Shown: in pieces, positions 17,572 to 24,498 of the stretch
How positions within the stretch are numbered: the stretch's first letter is position 1
Layout of the letters: each line of letters begins with the position of its first letter
Origin: Phycisphaerales bacterium
GTDB lineage: Bacteria > Planctomycetota > Phycisphaerae > Phycisphaerales > UBA1924
Assembly: GCA_020427635.1 (NCBI GenBank)
Contig: JAGQOH010000019.1
Coordinates: 1 to 50,651 of the forward strand
Direction: 5' to 3'
DNA: 50,651 bases
The notes under the pieces: model-generated
What the model saw: only the letters and a program-made list of their open reading frames with translations
Told to the model about the DNA's origin: nothing
Databases searched by the model: none
Translations under genes and position numbers: made by a program

Positions 17572-20163
17572 CTATGCGCATGACTGCCCGAAGTTGAAGA
17601 GCAGCAGCTGCAGGTCGCCCAGATCGACGGTGCCGGAGCCATCGAGATCGGGGCCCGTGCCCGGTGGTACGACGCTGCCAAACACGAAGAGGAGCGCCTG
17701 TAGGTCGTCGAGGTTGATCAGTTGGTCGCCCGTCAAGTCCCCTGCGCAGACGAGGGTGGCTCGCCATGCGCCGCGTCCATGCGTGAAGGCCACGAGTTGA
17801 TCGTCACGCTGGAAATCGAGCGTCTCGACGATGGTGTGCGGGATGCCTGGAACAGGTATCCATGTTGTCCCCGCGTCGTTTGACGTGAACACGCCAAGTT
17901 CCGTGCCCAGGAAGAGTTGGTTTGGGTTGCTTGGGCGCGGGGCGATCCAATGCGCAGGGATGTCCGGAATGTCGTTCGGCGCGGCGCCATCAATGCGCGC
18001 CCACGATGCACCACCATCGATTGTGCGATACACGTGCGGCACGCCATAGGTGGAATACGTGAGATAGAGGATGGCAGGATCAGTTGGATGAATTGCGATG
18101 GAGGAGACATAAGCGCCGTCAATGAGGCCCTGCGCGCTGTTGGATTCTGTCCAGATCGGCAGCGGCGCGAGCGCGTTCGTCGATCGAAAGACGCGGCCAT
18201 TGGAGAGGCCCATGCAAACAATGTTGCTGTCAGTTGGGGCGATGGCGATCGCTGAGATCCTGCCGCCGCTTGAGAATGCGGTTGTGCGTGCGGGGAGCCA
18301 GTATGCCGCGCCGTCAGTGGTATACCAGGGTCGCGAGCCGCCCGTCCAGAGGATCTGCGGATTCGATGGATCCATCGCAAAGGGCGTGATGAAGAGGCCA
18401 TCAGAATCCATGATGCCTGCGACGGCGCGGGTGACTGACGCCCCGCTGCTGGTGGTCTTGTAGATGTTCGGAAAATACTGGGTCTCCATGTACATGACGC
18501 TTGGGTTGGTGGGATCGATGGCGCAGTAGCCACCATCGGATCCCAGCAGGCGGAGCCAATTGTTGAGTCCGGTGGCGGATGAGACCCCGATGGTGCCGTT
18601 GTCCTGCGTGCCCCCGATGAATCGATCGATCGTTGGCGAGGTGTCACCGTGATAGAACTGCGTGACACCGTAATCGAGGTTGAGTGCTTGCCAGGCGATT
18701 CCGGGCGGCGCAGCGGGCGCATTGACGGGGCACGTGACATAGCTTGGCGTGGCGCGGGCGTTGACGGTGCGATAGATGCCGCCATCGTTTGTGACGAACA
18801 TGATCTGATTGGTGATGCCGTCATAGCCTGGATGAAAGACGATGCCGTGCTGATCGACATGTGGGTAGGCAAGCGAGCCGCCGCCCGAGTCGTCGCGGGC
18901 GACACCCCAGGTTGCGCCGCCATCATCAGAGCGCAGCAGGTCAACACCACCGATCCAGACAATGTTGGGGTCGATGGGGTCGACGGCGATGATGTTGTCG
19001 TACCAGCCTTGGCCCGTGTTCAAGCTGCCGTAGCAGCCAACGCTGTAGTTGAGATTGCTCAGCAGCCACGGGGCGAACGGATCGTTTGCAAGATCGGCGC
19101 GTGGTTGGAACGTCGCGCCGCCATCGATTGAGCGATAGACCTGCACAAGCTTGCCCATGGGTTCACCAAGGTCTGCATTGTTCGCCATTGAGACGTAGAG
19201 CGTGCTGTTGTCTGACGGGGCGAGCGCGAGCGACATGCGGCCTTGCTCGGGATCGGTCAGGACAAGCGACCAGGTTGCGCCACCGTCAGTCGAGCGAAAG
19301 AGCCCGTCGTCCAGGAAGGATCCAAACGCAGCAAAGATCGTGTCGGGGATGGTGTCGTTGCGGATAGCAAGATCGAGGCACCCAACCTGGCAGCCATTGC
19401 TGCTTTGGGAGGCGCCAGGGTCAACCTGCCACCAATTGGCGAGGACGAGCTGCCAGCTCTCCCCAGCATCGACGGAACGGAAGACGCCGCTGCGCGTACC
19501 GGCGTAGATGCGCGCTGAATCGTTCGGGCTGATCACGAGCTTGTTGACAAAGTTGAAGTGCGCGTTTGCCGTGCTCGAGAGATGCGTCCAAGTGGCGCCG
19601 GCGTCGGTGGATTTGAAGATACCATTGCCGCGTCCGGCGTCGCCCGTGCCATACCACATGCCTTCGCCTGTGCCAGCGTAGAGCGTGTTGTGGTCGGTCG
19701 GGTCCATTGCGATGGTGCAGACCGACATGTTGAGCATCATGTCATCAAGCGAGAACCAGGAAGCGCCGCCATTGGTGGTCTTCCACACGCCGCCCGACAC
19801 GCCACCTGCGTACATGACGAACGAGCTGATCGGATCGATGACGAGCGTGCGTGTGCGCCCGCCGACGTTGCCGGGCCCGAGCTCGGTCCAGCCGGTAACG
19901 ATCTCGCCGGTGCGCTGGTCCGGGGCGCGCTCGCGTGTTCGGATGTCTTCGAAGACGCGGAGGAGGTGGTCCGGCGGCACGTCTCTGCCGTCGAGGCGGC
20001 GGCGCTGCATCTCGAAGAACTCGGCGCGGCCATCGGGCGTGGGGCCGGACTCCGCCTCGGCATCGGGCGGGCTCAGGGCCGATCGGTCCGGCGCCGTGAC
20101 ATTGGCCGCAATGACGGCGAGGAGGGCACTGACCAAACTGGCAATGACGTGTGGCTGTCGCAT
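17572..20163 (-). CDS. Secreted BNR/VPS10-type propeller protein with dockerin-like C-terminus
   Basis: 863 residues beginning with a signal peptide (MRQPHVIASLVSALLAVIAA). The body is built of BNR/Asp-box-like repeats typical of sortilin-type propellers: repeated S-x-D-x-G-x-x-W units such as STDGGATWSL, SIDGGATF, TNDGGIYR and SNDAGTTW, spaced through residues 90-790, enough for one or two large propellers. The last ~55 residues form a dockerin-like double motif: GDLTGDQLINLDDLQALLFVFG and PDLDGSGTVDLGDLQLLLFNFG (each a Ca-binding D-x-x-G-D/S loop plus helix). This tail is common on exported proteins of Phycisphaerae. It probably binds or hydrolyses extracellular glycans or serves a surface role; no catalytic residue can be named. 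Confidence 0.88.
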   Translation of the reverse strand: MRQPHVIASLVSALLAVIAANVTAPDRSALSPPDAEAESGPTPDGRAEFFEMQRRRLDGRDVPPDHLLRVFEDIRTRERAPDQRTGEIVTGWTELGPGNVGGRTRTLVIDPISSFVMYAGGVSGGVWKTTNGGASWFSLDDMMLNMSVCTIAMDPTDHNTLYAGTGEGMWYGTGDAGRGNGIFKSTDAGATWTHLSSTANAHFNFVNKLVISPNDSARIYAGTRSGVFRSVDAGESWQLVLANWWQVDPGASQSSNGCQVGCLDLAIRNDTIPDTIFAAFGSFLDDGLFRSTDGGATWSLVLTDPEQGRMSLALAPSDNSTLYVSMANNADLGEPMGKLVQVYRSIDGGATFQPRADLANDPFAPWLLSNLNYSVGCYGSLNTGQGWYDNIIAVDPIDPNIVWIGGVDLLRSDDGGATWGVARDDSGGGSLAYPHVDQHGIVFHPGYDGITNQIMFVTNDGGIYRTVNARATPSYVTCPVNAPAAPPGIAWQALNLDYGVTQFYHGDTSPTIDRFIGGTQDNGTIGVSSATGLNNWLRLLGSDGGYCAIDPTNPSVMYMETQYFPNIYKTTSSGASVTRAVAGIMDSDGLFITPFAMDPSNPQILWTGGSRPWYTTDGAAYWLPARTTAFSSGGRISAIAIAPTDSNIVCMGLSNGRVFRSTNALAPLPIWTESNSAQGLIDGAYVSSIAIHPTDPAILYLTYSTYGVPHVYRTIDGGASWARIDGAAPNDIPDIPAHWIAPRPSNPNQLFLGTELGVFTSNDAGTTWIPVPGIPHTIVETLDFQRDDQLVAFTHGRGAWRATLVCAGDLTGDQLINLDDLQALLFVFGSVVPPGTGPDLDGSGTVDLGDLQLLLFNFGQSCA

Positions 20164-20290
20164 TGGGCTCCGACTTGCTTTGCCTCGACGATCTTAGTTT
20201 GCCAGATCAGGCCGCGTGTCGCGAGCGAATTGTTGTATCGAGCGCCAAAAGCACGGTCATTGGCGCGTGCGGCTGGACAAACGGGCCGGC

Positions 20291-20325
20291 GCGGGGGAAG
20301 ATGCCCCGCCTTGCCATTGGCAAGG
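20291..20325 (+). other. Two tandem hairpins immediately 5' of tRNA-Ser
   Basis: Stem 1: GCGGGG (20291-20296) with CCCCGC (20304-20309). Stem 2: CCTTGCC (20309-20315) with GGCAAGG (20319-20325) and a 3-base loop. They end 7 bases before the tRNA. They could be a precursor-processing leader or a terminator without a U-run; the inverted repeats are certain, the role is not. Confidence 0.5.
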
Positions 20326-20332
20326 GAAGTCC

Positions 20333-20422
20333 GGACGGGTGGCCGAGCGGCTGAAGGCACCGGTTTGCTAAACCGGCATACAGGGTAAACCTGTATCGCG
20401 GGTTCGAATCCCGCCCCGTCCG
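20333..20422 (+). tRNA. tRNA-Ser(GCT)
   Basis: Acceptor GGACGGG pairs with CCCGTCC, discriminator G at 20422. The anticodon arm CCGGT-TTGCTAA-ACCGG carries anticodon GCT (20367-20369). A long class II variable arm and T arm GCGGG-TTCGAAT-CCCGC are present. CCA is not encoded; a CTTTTTT run follows at once and may end transcription. Confidence 0.96.
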
Positions 20423-20461
20423 CTTTTTTGTGCGCTGATTCGCCTGGCGCCAGGGTCGTCC

Positions 20462-21226
20462 TCAGGTGGCGACATGCTCGGGCTCGTCGGCGGCCGGCGC
20501 CGATTCGCCTGCTTCGAGCTGTGCCCAGCGTGCCTTGGCGTCCGCCTTGGACCAGCCCAGGGTGATGGCTGCGGTGATCCACTGTTTGCGCTCTCGCGCA
20601 TCGGCGCGCCCGTCGGCCAGGGCGATGCCCGCCATGAGCATGAGCAGCATGTCGCGGCCCTTGGCGTTGAGGAACTTGTTGAGGAAAATGAGGTACTCGC
20701 CCGGCGCCGCACCCGCCTTCCATGACTCGACCCGGGCGACGAGCGCGTCCTTTTGAAAGTCCGGGATCAGCCGTGCGAGCAACTCCGCGGCAAGATCGAT
20801 CTCGCTCGGTTCGGCGTAACCATCGGCCTTGATCATTGCGGCAGCGACGGAATAGAGCGCATCGTTGACGCGAAGGTCATGCTGATTGGTCGGGATGCCC
20901 AATTCATCGAGCAGTTCGCGAACCTTGTGCGGCTTGGGCCGCACCGCCAAGGCGCGAGCGAAGGTGACGGGCGTACAGCACACCGTGCAGAGCAATGCTT
21001 TCGGTGAGACCCAGCCGAAGGTGACTGCTTTGGCGCACTCCGCGAGCATCTGCTTGCGCACACACGAGCAACATCCGAGCGATCGGCGCTCGCCATGCGA
21101 CCACGCGAGCACATAGCCGCGAAAGAACGGGTACTTATATGCCGTCACGATCGGGCGCTTCTGGCACGAAGGACAGAGTTGATCCGTCACCGCATCGGAA
21201 CGACCGCTTGTCTCAGAAGCGTTCAC
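20462..21226 (-). CDS. Cys-rich protein with TerB-like C-terminal domain
   Basis: About 254 residues. I take the GTG at 21226 as the start (MNASETSGRS) because GGAGGG lies 7 bases before it; a TTG at 21301 would add 25 residues. The N-terminal half has clustered Cys: CPSCQKRP, a CCSC pair near residue 50 and CTVCC near 80, suggesting zinc or iron-sulfur binding. The C-terminal half is helical with DALYSVAAAMIKADGYAEPSE, which resembles the acidic helix of TerB/tellurite-resistance-like domains, and LMLMAGIALADGRADARE as a second copy of that pattern. No tellurite operon is nearby. Function unknown; the TerB likeness is moderate. Confidence 0.7.
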   Translation of the reverse strand: MNASETSGRSDAVTDQLCPSCQKRPIVTAYKYPFFRGYVLAWSHGERRSLGCCSCVRKQMLAECAKAVTFGWVSPKALLCTVCCTPVTFARALAVRPKPHKVRELLDELGIPTNQHDLRVNDALYSVAAAMIKADGYAEPSEIDLAAELLARLIPDFQKDALVARVESWKAGAAPGEYLIFLNKFLNAKGRDMLLMLMAGIALADGRADARERKQWITAAITLGWSKADAKARWAQLEAGESAPAADEPEHVAT

Positions 21227-21306
21227 GTCAGCACCCTCCGGGAGATGCAGGCACCACTTCGAACATGTATCGAACGAGGTGACTATATCAAGTGCCGACA
21301 AACTTC

Positions 21307-22248
21307 CTAAGGTTCTCCTGAAACGAGCGTGGAGCAGCGCTCGGACGCAATTGCAGGGCTGCCCGACGGGTCATACCCGAAGCGCTCCATCAGTGGCGCG
21401 ACGTCGCGGCAGATGCGGGCGGCGGTGTCGGCGTCCATGTGGTTGAGCCAGTCGTTGCAGGCGCCCTTGCGATAGAAGTGGGCGGTGTCTTCCTCGCCTT
21501 GGCGGCGTCCGCCTGAGGCGCGTTCGAAGCTGCCGGCATCGACGCAGCGCTGGACGGTGGCGTCATCGGCTTGCATGTCAAGGAAGGTGAGCAGGCGGAG
21601 CACTTCGCCCGTGGCGTCGTCGTGCAGACTCTCGTAGCGCATGTGGAGCAGCTTGGAGCCAAGGGCGCGTTCGGCGGCGAGTGCGGCGCCGACGCCGACC
21701 TTCCAGGGGCCGTTCACGAAGGCTTCGGCGTGTTGTTCGAAGGTCTTGCCGCCCTCGCGGCCACCTTGCTCGAAATGGAACCACGCGCTGGTGACGACGT
21801 CGCGGGGGTCGCGCACGACATGGACGAACTTCGCCTCGGGGAAGGCGGCGGCGAGCTGGGCGAGGACGACGGTGTGCTGGGGGGTCTTGTCGCCAATGAG
21901 ACGGACGGCGGCGGGGTCTTTGCCCGAGCGGTCGAGGTAGGCGGCGAGGCGCTGGAGGACGGCAAAGCGGAAGAGGGTCTTGAACTCGTCGTCGCTGACC
22001 ATGGTGTGCTGGGGGTGGGCGTGCTGGGCCTGGTGCTGGTTGAAGCGGCGGACGGCGGCGGCGAGTTCGGGGAGGAGTCGCCAGCCAAAGCCGCCCTCGC
22101 CATCGACGACGATCGCGGGGTGGCCATTGAGGATGTTGCGGACCCAGGTGGTGCCGGACTTGGCGCAGCCGACGACGAAGACCTTGGGGAGGCGGTCGAG
22201 GGGCGCGATGGTGGCGAAGGTGTCCACATAGGGTGAGATCGACGGCAC
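21307..22248 (-). CDS. PAPS-dependent sulfotransferase family protein
   Basis: 313 residues with the sulfotransferase 5'-phosphosulfate loop VVGCAKSGTTWVRNIL (residues about 25-40) and the 3'-phosphate motif FVHVVRDPRDVVTSAWFHF. Substrate unknown. It starts with ATG at 22248 and lies divergent from acpP across 155 bp. Its position between a TerB-like gene and fatty-acid genes gives no clear pathway; it could sulfate a lipid, glycan or small molecule. Family assignment is firm, substrate open. Confidence 0.9.
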   Translation of the reverse strand: MPSISPYVDTFATIAPLDRLPKVFVVGCAKSGTTWVRNILNGHPAIVVDGEGGFGWRLLPELAAAVRRFNQHQAQHAHPQHTMVSDDEFKTLFRFAVLQRLAAYLDRSGKDPAAVRLIGDKTPQHTVVLAQLAAAFPEAKFVHVVRDPRDVVTSAWFHFEQGGREGGKTFEQHAEAFVNGPWKVGVGAALAAERALGSKLLHMRYESLHDDATGEVLRLLTFLDMQADDATVQRCVDAGSFERASGGRRQGEEDTAHFYRKGACNDWLNHMDADTAARICRDVAPLMERFGYDPSGSPAIASERCSTLVSGEP

Positions 22249-22321
22249 TGGCGCAAGTGCTCGAAAAACGGGTGGTCGCGGTGGTGGCGTCGCCCCGCTC
22301 GCCCGGGTTCCCCGGGGCCGC

Positions 22322-22327
22322 TATATT
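22322..22327 (+). promoter_or_regulatory. Possible -10 element upstream of acpP
   Basis: TATATT lies 76 bases before the acpP start in an otherwise very GC-rich 155-bp divergent region. No convincing -35 is seen 17 bases upstream. A CCCC/GGGG hairpin sits in the downstream leader. Confidence 0.35.
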
Positions 22328-22403
22328 CCCCACCGAGTGATAAGACTCCGTCAAGGCCTCCCCGGCGAAGGGGCGGGTCGGGCGGCAGCCTAGGAGAACG
22401 ATC

Positions 22404-22661
22404 GTGACCGAACATGAGGTTGAGTCCAAGGTGATGGACATCGTGGCGGAGCAGTTGAGCGTCGACCGTTCGCAGTTGGCCCGGGAGACGAGCTTCGTGA
22501 ACGATTTGAACGCCGACAGCCTGGACACGGTCGAGCTTGTCATGGAGTTCGAGGACGCGTTTGAGACCTCGATTCCGGATGACAAGGCCGAGCAGATCAA
22601 GACGGTTGGCGAGGCCATCGACTTCATCTGCCAGGAAAAGGGCATCGCGACATCCGCGTGA
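22404..22661 (+). CDS. acpP: Acyl carrier protein
   Basis: 85 residues. ACP carries acyl chains on a 4'-phosphopantetheine arm during fatty-acid synthesis. The attachment motif is [14 protein letters not shown] with Ser39 as the attachment residue; length and acidic character are typical. The GTG start at 22404 follows AGGAGA at 5-8 bases. It is 25 bp upstream of fabF on the same strand, the usual bacterial acpP-fabF pairing, so it serves primary type II fatty-acid synthesis. Confidence 0.96.
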   Translation: MTEHEVESKVMDIVAEQLSVDRSQLARETSFVNDLNADSLDTVELVMEFEDAFETSIPDDKAEQIKTVGEAIDFICQEKGIATSA

Positions 22662-22686
22662 GCTTCGGCATCCTCGACCGTTGACA

Positions 22687-23985
22687 ATGAGCGCAAGCCG
22701 ATCCTCCCAATCCGGCACGCCGCGCGTCGTCATTACTGGCGTGGGCGCGGTGACGAATCTTGGACTCGACGCACCGAGTTCGTGGGCGGGCATGCGCGCA
22801 GGCCGGAGCGGGATCACTTCGATTACGGACGCGTGGTTTGAGCGCTGGCCGCGCGAGAAGTGGTCGGTACACATTTCGGGTGCGATCAAAGACTTTGACC
22901 CCGGGCGGCGGATCGACCCGCGCGAAGCGCGGCGGATCGACCGCTTTGCGCAGCTGGGCATTACTGCTGCGGTGGAAGCGGTTGAGTCGAGCGGTATCGA
23001 CTTCGGCAAGTGCGATGCGACGCGTTGCGGCGTGATCATCGGCTCTGGCATTGGCGGCATCCTGACGATCGAGCAATCGCAGGGCGTGCTGACGGAAAAG
23101 GGCCCGGACCGCATCAGTCCGTTTACGGTGCCACGGCTCATGCCGAACGCAGCATCGGGCGACGTATCGATTCGTTTCGGACTTCAGGGGCCATCGTCGG
23201 CACATGCGACTGCGTGCGCATCGTCGGGCCATTCGATTGGCGATGCGTTCAAGATCATGCAGCGGGGCGAAGCGGATGTGATGGTCGCGGGCGGGGCGGA
23301 GGGCGCGATTTGTTCGCTGACGCTCGGCGCGTTCATGACGATGAAGGCGCTGTCGACGCGCAATGACGAACCGACGAAGGCGTCGCGCCCGTTTGATCGC
23401 GATCGCGATGGATTCGTGCTGTCGGAAGGTTCGGGCGTGCTGGTGCTCGAGACGGAAGCGCATGCGAAGGCGCGCGGTGCGGAAATCTTGGCGGAGCTTG
23501 TGGGGTATGGAGCGTCCTCGGATGCGGCGCATATCACGGCGCCGGATGCTGAGGGGCGCGGCGCGGCGCGGGCGATGACGCTTGCGCTCCAGGATGCGGG
23601 GTTGAATCCGAGCGACATCGACTATGTCAATGCGCACGGCACATCGACGCCGCTTGGAGATGCGGCAGAAGTGGCGGCGGTGACGCGTGTGTTCGGCGAT
23701 CACGCCCGCAAGTCCAAGGGCGGGAAGCTGATGATGAGCTCCACCAAGAGCATGGTGGGCCACTGCCTCGGGGCGTCGGGCGGGGTTGAGATGCTGGCGT
23801 GCCTGGGAGCGATCCGCGAAGGGATTGTCACGCCCACCATCAATTGCGAAAACCCGGATGATGGGTTCGACCTTGATTTCGTGCCGCACACGGCGCGGGA
23901 GCGGTCCTGCCGCTATGCCATGAACAACACGTTCGGGTTTGGCGGGCACAATGTGACGCTGCTGATCGGACGGTACGGGGGGTAG
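22687..23985 (+). CDS. fabF: Beta-ketoacyl-ACP synthase II
   Basis: FabF condenses malonyl-ACP with acyl-ACP in fatty-acid elongation. The 432-residue product has the full Cys-His-His triad: Cys177 in ATACASSGHSIGDA, His317 in VNAHGTSTPLGDAAE and His359 in KSMVGHCLGASGG. The Gly-rich GFGGHNVTLL ends the domain. I start it at the ATG giving MSASRSSQSG; the longer frame from 22537 overlaps acpP. Length is about 20 residues above the Escherichia coli protein. It is co-directional with acpP. Confidence 0.96.
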   Translation: MSASRSSQSGTPRVVITGVGAVTNLGLDAPSSWAGMRAGRSGITSITDAWFERWPREKWSVHISGAIKDFDPGRRIDPREARRIDRFAQLGITAAVEAVESSGIDFGKCDATRCGVIIGSGIGGILTIEQSQGVLTEKGPDRISPFTVPRLMPNAASGDVSIRFGLQGPSSAHATACASSGHSIGDAFKIMQRGEADVMVAGGAEGAICSLTLGAFMTMKALSTRNDEPTKASRPFDRDRDGFVLSEGSGVLVLETEAHAKARGAEILAELVGYGASSDAAHITAPDAEGRGAARAMTLALQDAGLNPSDIDYVNAHGTSTPLGDAAEVAAVTRVFGDHARKSKGGKLMMSSTKSMVGHCLGASGGVEMLACLGAIREGIVTPTINCENPDDGFDLDFVPHTARERSCRYAMNNTFGFGGHNVTLLIGRYGG

Positions 23986-24006
23986 GCAATCGGCCGTGGT
24001 CAGGCG

Positions 24007-24032
24007 AGGCGGCTCTTCATCCCCCGCCGCCT
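24007..24032 (+). other. Inverted repeat after fabF
   Basis: AGGCGGC (24007-24013) can pair with GCCGCCT (24026-24032) across a 12-base loop. There is no following U-run, so it is at best a weak terminator or an mRNA-stabilising stem before the FliN-like gene. Confidence 0.3.
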
Positions 24033-24052
24033 GAAGCGCCGATAGGTAGGTC

Positions 24053-24385
24053 GTGGATGCCACCCTCGATCGCATTCTGAAGCTGCGGGTGCCGGTGATT
24101 GTGCGCCTTGGCGAGCGGCGGATGTCTCTCGGGGACGTGGTCCGCCTGGTGCCGGGCAGCATTATCGAGTTGCCCAAGAACGCAGAGGAAGAGCTCGAAT
24201 TGCTGGTGAACAACCGGGTCATCGGGGCCGGCACGGCGGTGAAGGTCGCGGAGAACTTCGGACTGCGGCTGACCCGGCTTGGTTCACCCAAGGCCCGTGC
24301 GGTCGCGGCAACGGAGCCGGAACCGGCCAACGACGATGACGAGCTGGCGGCACTGGCGGAGGCGATGCTGGCCGGGCAGATCTGA
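24053..24385 (+). CDS. FliN/SpoA-domain protein
   Basis: 110 residues. The core residues 5-82 match the SpoA (FliN/YscQ C-terminal) domain: LRVPVIVRLGERRMSLGDVV, LVPGSIIELPKNAEEELELL, then NNRVIGAGTAVKVAENFGLR. In flagella, FliN forms the C-ring and in type III secretion the sorting platform. Here it follows fabF by 67 bp, with no flagellar or injectisome gene in view. The C-terminal tail is acidic (EPANDDDEL). The GTG at 24053 has a TAGGTAGG site before it. It could be a flagellar FliN encoded apart from its cluster, or a single-domain adapter. Confidence 0.85.
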   Translation: MDATLDRILKLRVPVIVRLGERRMSLGDVVRLVPGSIIELPKNAEEELELLVNNRVIGAGTAVKVAENFGLRLTRLGSPKARAVAATEPEPANDDDELAALAEAMLAGQI

Positions 24386-24498
24386 CTTGGCGTCGATGTG
24401 AACCCATGGCGGAATGAGCCCCTTGTGTGGAGCGGCTGTGGGCGTCACCATAGGTCTGATCGACCGCAATCACCTGGTTTGTACGAGGAGTTTCTGCG

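Noticed and set aside
22404..23985. ACP plus ketosynthase as a polyketide cluster
   Set aside because: The pair has standard primary-metabolism sequences and order, with no AT, KR, TE or other biosynthetic gene nearby.
22624..24330. 568-residue antisense open frame
   Set aside because: It spans the fabF and FliN-like genes on the opposite strand and shows no family features.
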